Source: Prunus persica (taxonomy: Eukaryota > Streptophyta > Magnoliopsida > Rosales > Rosaceae). From it: a stretch of DNA of 64,000 nt. The stretch covers positions 15,291,248 to 15,355,247 of the forward strand of contig NC_034010.1 in the NCBI RefSeq assembly GCF_000346465.2, written 5' to 3'. Positions 32,771 to 44,300 of the stretch are shown here, one piece after another; position 1 is the first letter of the stretch; every line of letters starts with the position of its first letter. A model generated the notes under the pieces. It made no database searches, was not told where the DNA came from, and saw only the letters and a program-made list of their open reading frames with translations. A program made the position numbers and the translations under genes.

Positions 32771-34102
32771 ATGCCAACTCTACCAAGGTTTGTGGTGGTG
32801 ACATCAAACACAAACGGGAAATACTTGCGGTACATAGATGAAGACATCAAGAACGATGTGCCAGCAGGGTATCTCAAGTTCTCTGGACAAGAGGCAGGTA
32901 GCCAATACGCGAAGTTTGAAGTGGAGATGGCAAAGAGTAGGTGCAATGAGGGGCTTGTCCACATCAAGTGTTGTTACAACAACAAATACTGGGTAAGGCG
33001 TCGGCCTGATAGCTACTTGATCGCTGCTGTGGCTGATGAACCAGTGGAAGACAAATCTAAGTACTCGTGTACCTTGTTCGAGCCGGTGTACATAAACGAT
33101 GATTTCCTAGTCGGCGATGATAAAAGCACAAACCATATACTGGTGCTCCGATTCCGCCATACCGGACGTGGAGAGTACCTAACCATTTATAAGGCCAATG
33201 ACAGGCCAGCGCTAAGTGGAGGCTTGCTCTCAGGAGATAGAGTCCCTAACCCCAAGTTGTTCGATGTGTTCACTGTCACCGATTGGGAATCGCTGTTCAT
33301 GATGCTTCCCAAATATGTGGCGTTCAAGGGCCATGATGGTAACTTGCTCGGCACCTGCTTGAACGAGGTCTTTGCCAGCGCCGATGGAGGCCTCTCCTAT
33401 TCCTCGGGCATATTGTGGAGGCTGACCAAGGGCGATTGGATCTGCCTTGACGCAGATAACTCAACCAGCCTCAAGAGATTTCCCGTCACTGAAAAAATTA
33501 CAAGCGACGACTCAGAAGCCAACAACGAGGAGGTGAAAGAGCTTGGAGTTTCAAAGGAGATCTATAACGTCACTTTCCGCCTCGGGGACGCCATGATCTA
33601 CAACAAGAAGGTTGTCGAAATTGTCATGGGAGAGGCGGTTAACCGTACCCAAGAAACTCAAACTGTCGAGCTGAAGCTCTCGTATAAAAAAACTAGGAGC
33701 GGAAGCTTGAAGTCCAGCGTGTTCAAGTTGGGCGTCCAAAGCAGCATCGACGGTGAGGTTCCAATCATCGCAGACAACGGAAAGATCGAGGTTGATGAGT
33801 TTGCAGAATCAGTGGAGAGGCGAAAAACCGGGACAGCCACAACATTCACATGTAATGTAAACGAGGCTGCTGTTTATAAGGTTGTGCTGCCGGCAATGGC
33901 TATGGTGAAGGTGAGGCTTCTAGCGACCAAGGCTTCTTACGATGTTCCCTTCTCCTATACGGAGCGCGAAACTCTTGCTGACGGGAAAATAATTACCAAC
34001 GACATGGATGATGGGGTTTACTGTGGCACCAATACCTTCAACTTCAAGTTCGAGACCACAGAAAAAGATTTAACATTTCACCAGTCAGCCAATACATTGT
34101 AA
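32771..34102 (+). CDS. Amaranthin-like lectin fused to an aerolysin-like domain
   Basis: A 443-residue intronless ORF from the ATG at 32771. The frame is open further upstream but has no earlier ATG, and MPTLPRF aligns with the start of the paralog at 986. Residues about 1-140 form the first agglutinin domain (KYLRYIDED, YNNKYWVRRRPDSYL, SCTLFEPVY). About 141-250 is a shortened second agglutinin segment beginning LPKYVAFKG, with WRLTKGDWICLD. About 255-443 is an aerolysin-like beta-rich domain (VTFRLGDAMIYNKKVVEIV, VYKVVLPAMAMVKVRLLATK). No signal peptide or transmembrane segment is evident. Such chimeras are known in Rosaceae and other plants as putative carbohydrate-binding stress or defence proteins; pore formation is not shown. 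A candidate TATA-like ATAAATAA lies near 32692. Relative to the edge paralog, the second lectin domain has lost about 55 residues. Confidence 0.88.
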   Translation: MPTLPRFVVVTSNTNGKYLRYIDEDIKNDVPAGYLKFSGQEAGSQYAKFEVEMAKSRCNEGLVHIKCCYNNKYWVRRRPDSYLIAAVADEPVEDKSKYSCTLFEPVYINDDFLVGDDKSTNHILVLRFRHTGRGEYLTIYKANDRPALSGGLLSGDRVPNPKLFDVFTVTDWESLFMMLPKYVAFKGHDGNLLGTCLNEVFASADGGLSYSSGILWRLTKGDWICLDADNSTSLKRFPVTEKITSDDSEANNEEVKELGVSKEIYNVTFRLGDAMIYNKKVVEIVMGEAVNRTQETQTVELKLSYKKTRSGSLKSSVFKLGVQSSIDGEVPIIADNGKIEVDEFAESVERRKTGTATTFTCNVNEAAVYKVVLPAMAMVKVRLLATKASYDVPFSYTERETLADGKIITNDMDDGVYCGTNTFNFKFETTEKDLTFHQSANTL

Positions 34103-34439
34103 TTCCCGCAGACTACCCTCACATACAGCTATAGAATATGGATTGTCGAATGTCTTCAAAAACCTGTTGTGAGCTTAATAAAACTTTTTTCTTCTTCTTC
34201 TTCTTCCTCGAATTTGACTGTTCTCGAATTAAATTAACAAGAAAAAAAAATCATAAATTAAAAGAAGTTTTCAATGGGATTACTTGTACATTGCTTGGAT
34301 TTATTTCAAGCTCAATAAATCAAAGGGCAACTGGTCAAAAAATGTTTTCTATTTGGACTGTCTTAATTAAAGGCAACTTTCCATCGGCCAACAATCATTG
34401 TTCTTTTAGACTAGGTGCAAACGACACCATTTCCATGCT

Positions 34440-34865
34440 CAGGCCCAACACCTTTGGACTCCATCAAGGACAAATAAGGAAAGACATGGCTGGGAGAAGC
34501 CTTTTGCCGTCATCCCCATCCGTCAGTATCAATGTAGGCTTCTTGCCTTTCATGGAGGATATGAATGTCTCCAATAACTACTTTTATGTTCTAAAGGTCT
34601 CATCAAGCAATAGACACAACCAACACTCGTCCGGTGGTTGTTTGAACCTACAAATAGCTCTAGAGGCTTGTCATATATATTGGTTTTGTATGTGTTGTCG
34701 AATATGAGGACGTCTCTGGTGGCAAAATAATCCAAAAATGAAGTAGAGTCTCTCCAAAACAAGTTAACAAGCCTATTCTCCTCATCTAGACCGAACTTAC
34801 AAATAAAAATTCAAAATCTACTGACGCTTTCGCTTTCATGTAGACAAGTGTAGCTTTAGTGTCGC
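34440..34865 (-). pseudogene. FAR1/MULE transposase fragment
   Basis: The minus strand shows DEENRLVNLFWRDSTSFLDY, DVLIFDNTYKTNIYDKPLEL and FVGSNNHRTSVGCVYCLM, the N-terminal DDE region of MULE/FAR1-type transposases (first Asp in FDNTY). After a frameshift near 34550 comes SMKGKKPTLILTDGD, the second catalytic Asp block. Only about 140 residues survive, with no zinc finger or SWIM domain. The lectin gene ends about 340 bases away. Confidence 0.75.
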
Positions 34866-34882
34866 CGTCTAACAATATTTTA

Positions 34883-35530
34883 CTACGTGATGCATCCAAC
34901 TACTTCATTGCGGATCCAAGTCCTCAGCTCATGCATTAATGAAGGCTTAAATCCTACACCATATGCAGCAATCCCTTCCACCATAGGTAGCCAAAATGGA
35001 TCATTTACAATATTAAATGGGAGTGCTCTAGAGAAGAAAAAACGACCAATCTTTCGACAAGCTTCCTTTCTTTCTTCTTGTTTGTATGTTGAATTTAATG
35101 TACTTTGCCGAGCTTCTGAAGTGACAAATCTATCCATTGGTCCTTTTGATTTAGATTGTGCTCTAAGAGCCTCATCAACTGCAACACTCCTAGTACCGGG
35201 GATTCCATATTCTTTATCAAATGAAGTTTCCATACTCTAAGCCCCTCCTCGTGGACCATCCCCAATTTTTCTAAGCATTTCATTTTTCTTTCTTTTTTAA
35301 AGCTGAAATTTTTTCAAAGTTGCGGCACATTCTTTTTTCACATGCTCATGAACTTTCTTACATGGTTGCATACCATGATGAGTTTGACCCAAACGATGCT
35401 TAAGTCTAAAAATTTCTCCACTGCATCTTTGATCACAAAATGTGCATCTCAGGTTTTTTTTCCCCCCTCTATTTCTTTTGCATACTTCCATGCAGGATCT
35501 TTTCGATTCATAACTATAAAACAACATCAT
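34883..35530 (-). pseudogene. hAT-type transposase N-terminal fragment (BED zinc finger)
   Basis: Two minus-strand pieces. 35297-35530 contains a BED-type finger (LRCTFCDQRCSGEIFRLKHR, then His and Cys ligands). 34883-35233 has the region that follows in hAT proteins (RKIGRFFFSRALPFNIVNDP, FWLPMVEGIAAYGVGFKPS). A frameshift separates them, and the catalytic and dimerisation parts are missing. The 3' end adjoins the FAR1/MULE fragment at about 34870, so two unrelated transposase relics are joined. Confidence 0.75.
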
Positions 35531-35539
35531 TCATATTTC

Positions 35540-36881
35540 TAAGATACAAGTATGATGTATGTACGTCAAATTTCTACTATATCACATAAACGAATAAGAT
35601 AACTAATATATTCATAAAAAAATTGAAAAAAAAATACAGAACTTCAAATTACAGTTGCGAAGAATTGGAGAGAAAAATAAAATGGCTTACTTGCAATCGA
35701 AGGATGAAGAGAATTATTGAAATTGATGGAGATTATCTGGTAATGGTAGAAATTAGGGTTGTACTATACAATATGTGTATATATATATATACTAGCTCCG
35801 TGAGCACACGCATGTGCCAATTGAGTTTTTTTTTTAATTTTTTTAATTTTTAAAATTTTTTTAATATATAAAAATATGAATTTATCATATTATCCTTATT
35901 TAATTAATATTTTTAATTTTTAATTTTTGAATTAACCAAGGGCATTTTCTGGTATTTTGAATGTTTCATCATTATCTATCTTTTGCTTTATATATATAGA
36001 TAAGTCCATATGTTAATATATTAATTTAGAAAAGAAAAAAAAAAGGTAAGTAGAATAAAGCTTCTTGCCTTAAGTTTATTACAATAAAAGTAAGGAAAAA
36101 AAACACAGAAACTTGCCCTTTTAAAAAAAATATATATATATATATATATTAAAACACTGCAATCAAAACGACGTCGTTTCATAAAAATAAACCTAAAAAC
36201 CAAGCATGCGAGTTGTCTTCTTGGCATAGTCGCAGCCAATTTGCAGACTCGCAAAATTTCTTCTGGTTCAGAAGTGTCCAAATTTGGGTCGCCTTGCTCC
36301 ACCTCGCTCTCCTGGGTCGTGGACACTGATTTGAATGATGAATTTATTTCATCCCCTCAATTACAAAATATATTAGTATATTACATTTTGAAATTGCAAT
36401 ATGCATATTAAATACTCCTATAAATTGGTTTTTGAAAATGCTCGATATATAGTGTTATTCTCTATGGCAGGTACAAAAAGAGAAATCAAAATTCAGGCAT
36501 GCCTACGGTACAGCTTTTGTTTTTTAAAAAAGTCAAGCAAAACGCCAGGTCCCACTTGCTCCATTCCTTGACAATAAAACATTATTATATTAATTAGTCC
36601 CTCCCCGTGGGCCGACCCAAAAATCAGATTTCCCTTTGTTTCAATTTTGACTAGCTCTCTGTCAGCCATATCCACCCACATATTTCTAACGGAAGCCTCT
36701 CTCTCTCTCTCTCTCTTTTTCAATCTATTCAAACAAGATGTGAATCCTATCCTATCTTATAAATTTGAATTCATATCCAATCTATAACTGTCTAATAAAT
36801 CAATTTAGGGTTTAAAGAGAGGCTTGAGATGTTTCAATTTATGAATCAATGAACTGATAGAGTCAAATGAGTTACAGAAAG
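35540..36881. other. Intergenic, repeats only
   Basis: AT-rich. Contains TA microsatellites (about 35780, 36130), a repeat-like stretch from TACTAGCTCCGTGAGCACAC (35790) to about 36000 bounded by TATATATA runs, probably a small MITE, and a (CT)n run at about 36697-36718. The last 150 bases are the probable promoter and leader of the NPH3 gene. Confidence 0.4.
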
Positions 36882-38790
36882 ATGGCAAGGAGACAAAGCA
36901 AACATGTATCATTATGGTAAAGAAACCTCCCCCGTTCCTGAATTAATTATGTCAAATTAATCTTCTCTTGGATATTACTTTTCACTCTCTTTGCTTCCTC
37001 TTGGCATTACTCCATTTTAGCTTCTCTAAGTCTACATGCCCACCAGATTTGCAGCCCAATGTACTTGGTACGCCTTTCATGGCGGAGAAAGTAAGAAAGA
37101 TATCTTCTTTAAAAGGAATCCTCTACTTTGTTTTTTTTCTCTTCTCTGGTAATAATAATTCAATTTGCAATTATCTTTTGTGCAGGAGCTTCTGGCTGCA
37201 AAATCAGCCAAATTTGCTGCCTTACTCGAAGATAATTCCAAGGAAGATCTTTCTCATTTCCTCAGAAATATGCCTGCTGACCCCGAAACTCTTGAGCTTG
37301 TTGCCAGATTCTACCATGGCTTTCAACTTCAAATTTCTACTGAGAAAGTTGTCCCCCTCATTTGTGTTGCTCACTACTTGGAGATGACAGAAAATCACAG
37401 CAAAAACAATCTTTTGGGCCAGGCTCTTTCTTTTTTTCAAGAAACAATACTCCCCAGCTGGAATGAAACTGTCAAGGCTTTCCGAACCACAGAAAAGTTC
37501 CTTCGACACTCCTTGAAGCTTGGATTGGTTGAGGCCTGCATGAAATCTATCATTACAAAGGCACTAGCTAATCCCAGCCTTCTTGGAGAACCAATCAAGA
37601 ATTCCACCAAGTATGTGGATGATAGTGAGGAGGAGGACGAAGGCTATAAGCCGAGTGCAAGGAGAAGACTCTTTGACCTTGATTTTAAATCGGAGGATCT
37701 GACAACACTGTCCCTCGAACTCTATGAGCCAGTCATCCATGAAATGAATAAGCATGGAGTTCCATCACCGTACGTGGCTGCATCCCTTTGTAACTATACA
37801 AAGAAATGGGTTTTATCTGGCAGTGGAGAGGCAGTCAAGAGTAACTACAAAAAGGAAATCCTTGAAGCTGTGGAGAGGCATTTGCCTCCTGAGAAAGGAC
37901 TTGTTCCATGCACCTTATTGTTCGAAATCCTCCGGTTTGCTAATGTTTTGGAAGTTAGCTCTGAATGTAGAAATGGGATTGAGATTAGAATCGGAAAACA
38001 ACTGGACCAGGCAGCAGTCAAAGACCTCTTAATCCCTTCTCAAGGCTATTCCAAGGAAATGCAATATGATATTGTATGCGTGAGGAGGATATTGAAAGTT
38101 TTCTATGGCAGTTACACTTCGTCGGACATATCTGGGCTAATTGCAGTGGCAGAACTCATTGAGGATTTCTTGGCCGAAGTTGCAAGTGACATAGATTTGA
38201 ACATAGATACATTTGTTGACTTAGCAGAGATGTCACTTGCAGCATCATTGGGAACACAAAGAACCTTGGATGGAATATACAGGGCAGTTGATATCTACTT
38301 AGATAAGCATAGGCACTTGACAGAGTCAGAGCGAGAGGAAGTGTGTCGAGTTTTGGATTTTCAGAAAGTGTCCCCTGAAGCTTATGAGCATGCTGCTAAA
38401 AATGAAAAGTTGCCTTTAAGGGTGGTGGTGCAAGTGTTGTTTGCAGGGCAGTTGCAGCTGCGAGACAGGATCCTGAAGGAGGTGCAGGATTCTGATGACA
38501 AATCAACAAAGGAGGAAGCGGAGGAGAATGAAGAAAAGTTGGACTTTGGTGAAGAAGAAATGAGATCAGAGATGGAGAAAATGAGCATGAAGGTGATGGA
38601 GCTTGAGAGAGAGTGCAATATGATGAGAAAAGAGATTGACAATGGCGGCAGCCCTAAGGTGAGGAAAGAGAAAACTAGCTTGTGGAGAGAAATGAAGAGG
38701 AAGTTTGGGTGCGTCAACAGTGTGCACGATTCTAACTGCCAATTGAAGAAGAAGAAGAAGAAGAAGATGCATCCAAAACAAGGAGTCTGA
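36882..38790 (+). CDS. BTB/POZ-NPH3 family protein (At5g17580-like)
   Basis: The large exon 37186-38790 is preceded by two short exons I infer from splice sites and phase: 36882-36916 (ATG at 36882, donor GTAAAG) and 37021-37090 (polypyrimidine tract plus TTTTAG acceptor, GTAAGA donor). Joined, they give about 569 residues. Residues about 20-105 form a compact BTB/POZ domain (LGTPFMAEK|ELLAAKSAKF, LELVARFYHGF). The NPH3 domain follows (about 190-450: SLELYEPVIHEMNKHGVPSP, MQYDIVCVRRILKVFYGS, FVDLAEMSLAASLGTQRTLDG, LTESEREEVCRVLDFQKVS, EKLPLRVVVQVLF). The C-terminus has a coiled coil (EMRSEMEKMSMKVMELEREC) and a Lys tract from (AAG)n. Family members act as CUL3 adaptors or in phototropic/auxin signalling at the plasma membrane; this member's target is unknown. 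Main exon certain, exon 1 less so. Confidence 0.85.
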
Positions 38791-39585
38791 CATGTAGATT
38801 CTTCTTCCATCAAAGATTTCTTTTGCAAATATCTAGTTATTCATTGATTTATTTTTTTTTCAGCTTCAATCATTGACTTTCTGAATAATCATTTTTCAGC
38901 TTGGTTGCCAAGTAGATTGCTCTTCATAACTAGTACTTTGTACCAAATTTTAACTCAAGAAGGACTCATGAAATGACCAACCAATTCTCTTATTGTTAAA
39001 TTATGCTAGAAAAAGTAGAAGTAATTATCGTTCTCTAATAGCAGTTTAATTTATCAGTCTGGATTTCATGGCCATAGATGCATAATGAGAATCAAGAAGC
39101 TTAGTTTGAACTTCATTATGGAAAGAAGTTTACGTTCTCAAAAGAAATTGGACAATATGCAAAGAAGCTTAAGAAAACCAAATTACAACAAAGAAAATTT
39201 TTCCTCTAAGTTAGTTCCCTTTCTAGCATCATACTACATGCATATATAACTCTTGCAAAATACTTTACATGGGTCCAAATTACCTCTACAATCAATTCTG
39301 CCCCCTTTTCTTCTTCAGATATCATTAGCCTGATCACACCAAGAACACACTCCAAACTCTCCTCCCCATATATATAACGTCCTCGAGCTTTCGTTCCCCG
39401 TGGCAAGAGAAGGAAGTTATACATGGTTGCATATGATTCTTGCCTCCTTTGAAGCCAATTAATTCTCTCCATTCCATTTCATTCAATTCCATGGTAATTG
39501 CAATGAGACTAGTCCATCGTGAAGATACATATATCAATTACCAGATGAGCACTACTTGGCAACATTCATATTACGATAAAGAAAA
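38791..39585. other. Intergenic between NPH3 gene and membrane-protein gene (3' to 3')
   Basis: The two genes converge here. I see no third gene. A minus-strand ORF at 39206-39472 has an ATG but matches no family I know and has no supporting splice or promoter signal. Confidence 0.4.
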
Positions 39586-40107
39586 TCAAACCATCAATCT
39601 CAATGGCATTTCACTATCTGCAGAGCCAACCGAATCATTAATCCCATTATGATTTTCCATATCTATGGTTTGATGATGGTTTTCGTTTCCTTTCTGCCCT
39701 CCACGACCACCTTGATCTTCATCCCCCATCACAACCACCCCTGCAAACTGCACCTTGCGTTCACCATCAGGGGAATGCACAGGGGACTCTGCAGCTGATG
39801 CATTGCCAGCTGTGAATACGCCACTCGTGTTCGGGATGGTGGCTGCCCGGCTGCTTCCTGCCTTGGCATAATGGTCGCTGTCTGCAGTCTGCGTGCCTTC
39901 GGGCTTACAGCATCTGTAGACACATGTGAAGAGCCAAAAGGCCCATGGAATTGCCACAAGTACCATGCCAACAAGGGGATACCACGGGTGGGATTTTTCT
40001 TCAGGTAGAAGCATGTAAAGGAAAAGAAACACTCCACCGGCGATAATGCAGAAGAAGAAGACTGCGGAGATGAGAGAGATTCTAGCATCTCCTTTTCTTT
40101 GCTCCAT
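39586..40107 (-). CDS. Small two-helix membrane protein, function unknown
   Basis: 173 residues, single exon, starts MEQRKGDARISLISAVFFFC. Two hydrophobic helices lie at about residues 10-33 (ISAVFFFCIIAGGVFLFLYM) and 44-65 (LVGMVLVAIPWAFWLFTCVY), separated by a short Pro/Ser loop. A Cys-Cys pair (YRCCKPEG) at the membrane edge could be lipid-modified. The remaining 100 residues are Ser/Gly/Asn-rich and probably disordered. A clean ORF, plant-like composition and isolation support a real gene. A (CAA)n run lies in the 5' leader (about 40203-40225, minus strand). I do not recognise a characterised homologue. Confidence 0.7.
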   Translation of the reverse strand: MEQRKGDARISLISAVFFFCIIAGGVFLFLYMLLPEEKSHPWYPLVGMVLVAIPWAFWLFTCVYRCCKPEGTQTADSDHYAKAGSSRAATIPNTSGVFTAGNASAAESPVHSPDGERKVQFAGVVVMGDEDQGGRGGQKGNENHHQTIDMENHNGINDSVGSADSEMPLRLMV

Positions 40108-40129
40108 CGGAGGTAAAGAAAGACAGAAT

Positions 40130-41320
40130 AGGATCCTTTCTCTGGGTCGAGATCGATGATGTTTTCTGAGTTTGTGTAATTATGTTCGTGTTTTGTTTTT
40201 GATGTTGTTGTTGTTGTTGTTGGTTAGACCGAGTTGAGTTGTTGCCGGAATCTAACAAAGTGGTGGATGGAAATTATGGAGGATATATCCGGTGGTGGAA
40301 GGTTTCAAAACAGAGCGGTGAAAGCGGGGCTGGTTTCTAACTGCAATGCATTGTGAATAACTGAATAACAAGTTTTATTTATGTCCAACAACCAAAAAAA
40401 AAAAAGAAGAAGTTATATTTATATAGACAACACCAAACTTCCGTGTATTTTTTCTTTTTGAGAATAGAGAATACCTTAACTCAAAAGAAATATCGACAAT
40501 GTATCTATACAATTAATTATAGATCGACAATGTATCAAGTACTATATATAGTTAATTATAGATCGACAATGTACTAAGTATTATGTACGGTTAATTATAC
40601 GAGTATACGAGGCCTATTCGTTCTCTCTCCTTGTTTTTATGCTTTCAGTCTTGTTTTGTTAATTGAATTACTAAAACTACCCTTATTTAGTTTTTGACTT
40701 TCTAGGACGTTCTAGGACTCTTGCTAACTCATTGTTGAGTTGAGAGTGTACACTACTAAAATCAAGACCATCTTAATTTAGGGACCCTTTTATTAATAAG
40801 GACATCAAGCCAATTCGATTATGTGACGCCCAACATTGACAAAAATGAACCTACAAAACTATAGATTTCTTATGGTTACACATCAAACAATATTTGTTAT
40901 ATATATATAGATGTATTTTTTCTTCCTCTGAAGCCAAGACTTTTGGTGTTGCCAATCATTTCTTGCTGTGTTTGCGTATTGAGCGTATGACTCCCACTGC
41001 AAGTCATGTTATTTCATTGAGTCAAAGTCCAATTTTGTTATAACATTTCAAACCTAAATTTACCCCTAAAAACTGAAAATAAATAATGTCAAGGAAAAAA
41101 CGGAAATTGTCCCTTCCCCAGGCTGTCAAGAGAACCCAAGTTACAGAGGTCCATAGCATATAAAAAACACAACGGATTTCTTTTGAAATCATAATAACAT
41201 GTCCAGAACAAGGTGGTGACCACAAATACTTCTAAAATTTTACCAGAAAAATATGAAAAGAGAAACATGCTAGACAAACCGGACAAGACTCAGCATCAAA
41301 CAGTTTGGCACCGTGAAGAA
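40130..41320. other. Intergenic: 5' region of membrane-protein gene and 3' region of 5-oxoprolinase gene
   Basis: No gene seen. A trinucleotide run (GTT)n at about 40203-40225, a threefold near-repeat TTAATTATAGATCGACAATGTA at about 40491-40590, and a TA run near 40900. Confidence 0.5.
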
Positions 41321-44300
41321 TCAAAGAGGAGAGCCCCATCCACCACCACCAGGAGTTAAAATCTGAAGAATTTCCCCTGGCTGCACTTCAACTGTGTTTT
41401 TACCCCCGAGGTAAACCCTTCTTTTATCTTGTGTGATTAGGAAATTAGCCCCACGAGCCCCGTCTTTCCCTCCTTTCAATCCCCTTGGTGTGTGAACACG
41501 CCTCTCTGAAAGAATGCTCACAACAATTGGACGCTTGAACTCTATCTCCCTCACAAGTCCATCACCCCCTTTGTGATATCCAACTCCCCCGCTGTTCTCT
41601 CTCAGGCCAAATTTATGCAAAAGAACTGGATATCTCTGCTCAAAAATTTCTGGATCAGTCATTCGGGTATTGGTCATATGACACTGGACTCCGCTTGTCC
41701 CATCCCAGGTCGGACCAGCTCCACTTCCACCTCCAATTGTTTCATAATAACCAAATGTCTCATCCCCAAAAGTGAGATTATTCATACAACCCTGTGAACA
41801 AGCACAAGCCTGAAATGCAGTAAGTACAACATCAGTTATTCTCTGAGAAGTGAGAACGTTACCACCCACCACAGCAGCTTTATCACTTGGAGAGAGAAAT
41901 GAGCCTGGTGGAATATAGATTTTCACAGGAGCCAAACAACCTTGATTGAGAGGAATATCCACATCCACCAAGCAGCGAAGACAGTATATAACTGCTGCTG
42001 CTGTTACGGCTTCTGGAGCATTCCAATTCCCATATACTTCAGGACTGGTTCCACTAAAATCAAAATTTGCTTCACCATTATCAGAATCAATGGTAAGTTT
42101 CAAATGAATAATGGACCCATCGTCCATGTAATCCTCTTCTTCAATAGTAACAGAACTCCTATCTCCAGAACTAGATGGCTGAGATAAAACTCTAGCAGCA
42201 ACAGACTTCAGCATTTCTCTCACTGCTTCTTCTGCATTCAGCTGTACATAGGTCATGTAAGCCTGAACAGTGTCCAAACCATACTGCTCAATTAGCTCTT
42301 TGATAAGGGTAATTCCTCTCTTGTTTGCAGCTACTTGAGCTCGAAGATCTGATAGATTATCTTGAAGCCTGCGAGTTCCAGGGATCTTTTGAGCCAATTC
42401 ATCAGAACAGGGGAATCGAAGAAGTTTAGTGATTCCTTCTTCTTGAAAAATCCCTTTTTCAACAAGCTTAAAAGCTTTTAAGGCGGCCCCTTCTTCCCAT
42501 ATAGACTTTGAAAAAGGTGGCATGCTTCCAGGAGTGATACCCCCAATCTCTGCATGATGCCCTCTACTTGCCACAAAAAACACCAGCTTTCCATTATCAA
42601 AGACAGGTGTAATAACAGTTATATCAGGAAGATGACTACCTCCGGCACAAGGGTGATTTGTGACCAAAACATCTCCTTCACTCAAATTGTCACCCCAGTA
42701 GTTGATCTGCCACCGAACAGTACTTGACATTGCTCCTAAGTGCACAGGGACATGAGGGGCATTGGCAACTAGTCCCCCATCAGGTCCAAAGAGGGCACAA
42801 GAGAAATCTAGTCGTTCCTTGATGTTAGTTGATATAGAAGTTCTCTGCAGGGTCCTTCCCATCTGTTCTGCTATACCCATAAATCTATGATTGAAGATTG
42901 AGAGCTGCACAACATTAGCAACCTTTTCCACTACTTTCATGGTGCTTGAAGTAGAGTCAATTTCAATTTTAATGTTACCATATTTAGTTATTATAGCTTT
43001 ACAGTTAGGTTCTACTATCACAGTACTATTCCCGTTCATGATTATTGCCGGACCCGCCATGATATGCCCATACCCCAGTTTCTCAAGCTTGTATAGAGGT
43101 GTTTCCTGCCACCCATTTCCAAAATAAACCTTGTAATTACCTTCAACTTTAGGAGAACACGAAGTACGTTCTAGAGCCAGGGGCTTCAATATATTGGTGA
43201 CTCCTACACCGCGAACCCGAACATCACATATTAGGATATTCCTATTCAGTAATTTAAATCCATACTCCTGCTGGAATAGTTCCACAAAGTCCAGATTGTA
43301 GTTACATCCTCTCCCATCTTCAGTAATTCGTTTCTTAACCATGATTGAGGTGTCTGTACCTTCATATCTCAAATTCAGATATGTCTCTGTTGTCATATTT
43401 TCATCTCTAAAACCTTGCTCTTGCAGCTTCTGCCTTACTTGACTCAGTAAAATAGCTTCTCTGTGAGAGGCCTCCTGAACCGATTCAAGACTGTAAACTG
43501 CGGAGTATGGCTCCTGTGCCTCTTCTACAACATCTGCCAATCCCATCCCATAAGCACTTAAGATTCCACAGAACCTGTGTATAAGTACTTCTTTCATACC
43601 CAATGACCTAGCAATTGCGCAGGCATGCTGAGGCCCAGCACCTCCAAAGCAAGCAAGGGCATGGTTCCTTGTTTCATGGCCCTTCATCTCAGTTAATTGC
43701 CTTATTGGACGGCACATAGTCTCATTGGCAACATTTACAAATCCCAGTGCTATCTCCTCCACTGTCATGTCCTTTGCAGAGGGATCCTGGCTCTTTCTGT
43801 AGGAATTTATTTGGCTTGCAAGCTTGTCAAACTCGTCTCTTGTTGCCCTGATATCTAGAGGCTCATCTTCATTGGGGCCAAATATTGATGGGAAATAATC
43901 AGGAATTACATATCCTAGAACTAAGTTTGCATCTGTAACTGCCAACTCCCCACCTTTTCGGTAACACACTGGACCAGGATGTGCACCCACTGATTCTGGT
44001 CCCACCCGGAAAGCTCCAAACTGGAACTTTAACTTTGAACCGCCACCAGCAGCTACAGTACTTATGTCAAGCTGAGGTGCTTGTATTATGGCACCAGCAA
44101 TCTGGGTTTCCAGGACTTGTTCATAAGTCCCTGCATAACGGCTCACATCTGTAGATGTGCCACCCATGTCAAACCCAATGAGAGGTTTCTCAGTTTCAAG
44201 CCCAAAAAGTGTCTGTGAGTAACCCACAACTCCACCAGCAGGACCAGACAAAACAGCTTTGTGACCTGAAAATCGACTTTCTGGTGCAAGTCCACCGTCA

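Noticed and set aside
36021..36326. Minus-strand ORF starting MSTTQESEVEQ
   Set aside because: It starts at GTG, not ATG, and its 3' half is TA-rich low complexity.
36968..37387. 139-residue ORF starting MDITFHSLC, which looks like a signal-peptide protein
   Set aside because: It begins at TTG with no ATG, and a polypyrimidine tract with TTTTAG acceptor at 37020 and a GTAAGA donor at 37091 show it is intron plus a short NPH3 exon.
38382..38828. Minus-strand Ser/Phe-rich ORFs opposite the NPH3 gene C-terminus
   Set aside because: Low-complexity antisense of the Lys/Glu-rich coiled coil and the (AAG)n tract.
39206..39472. Minus-strand 88-residue ORF with an ATG
   Set aside because: No family resemblance, no splice or promoter support, and competing ORFs in other frames.
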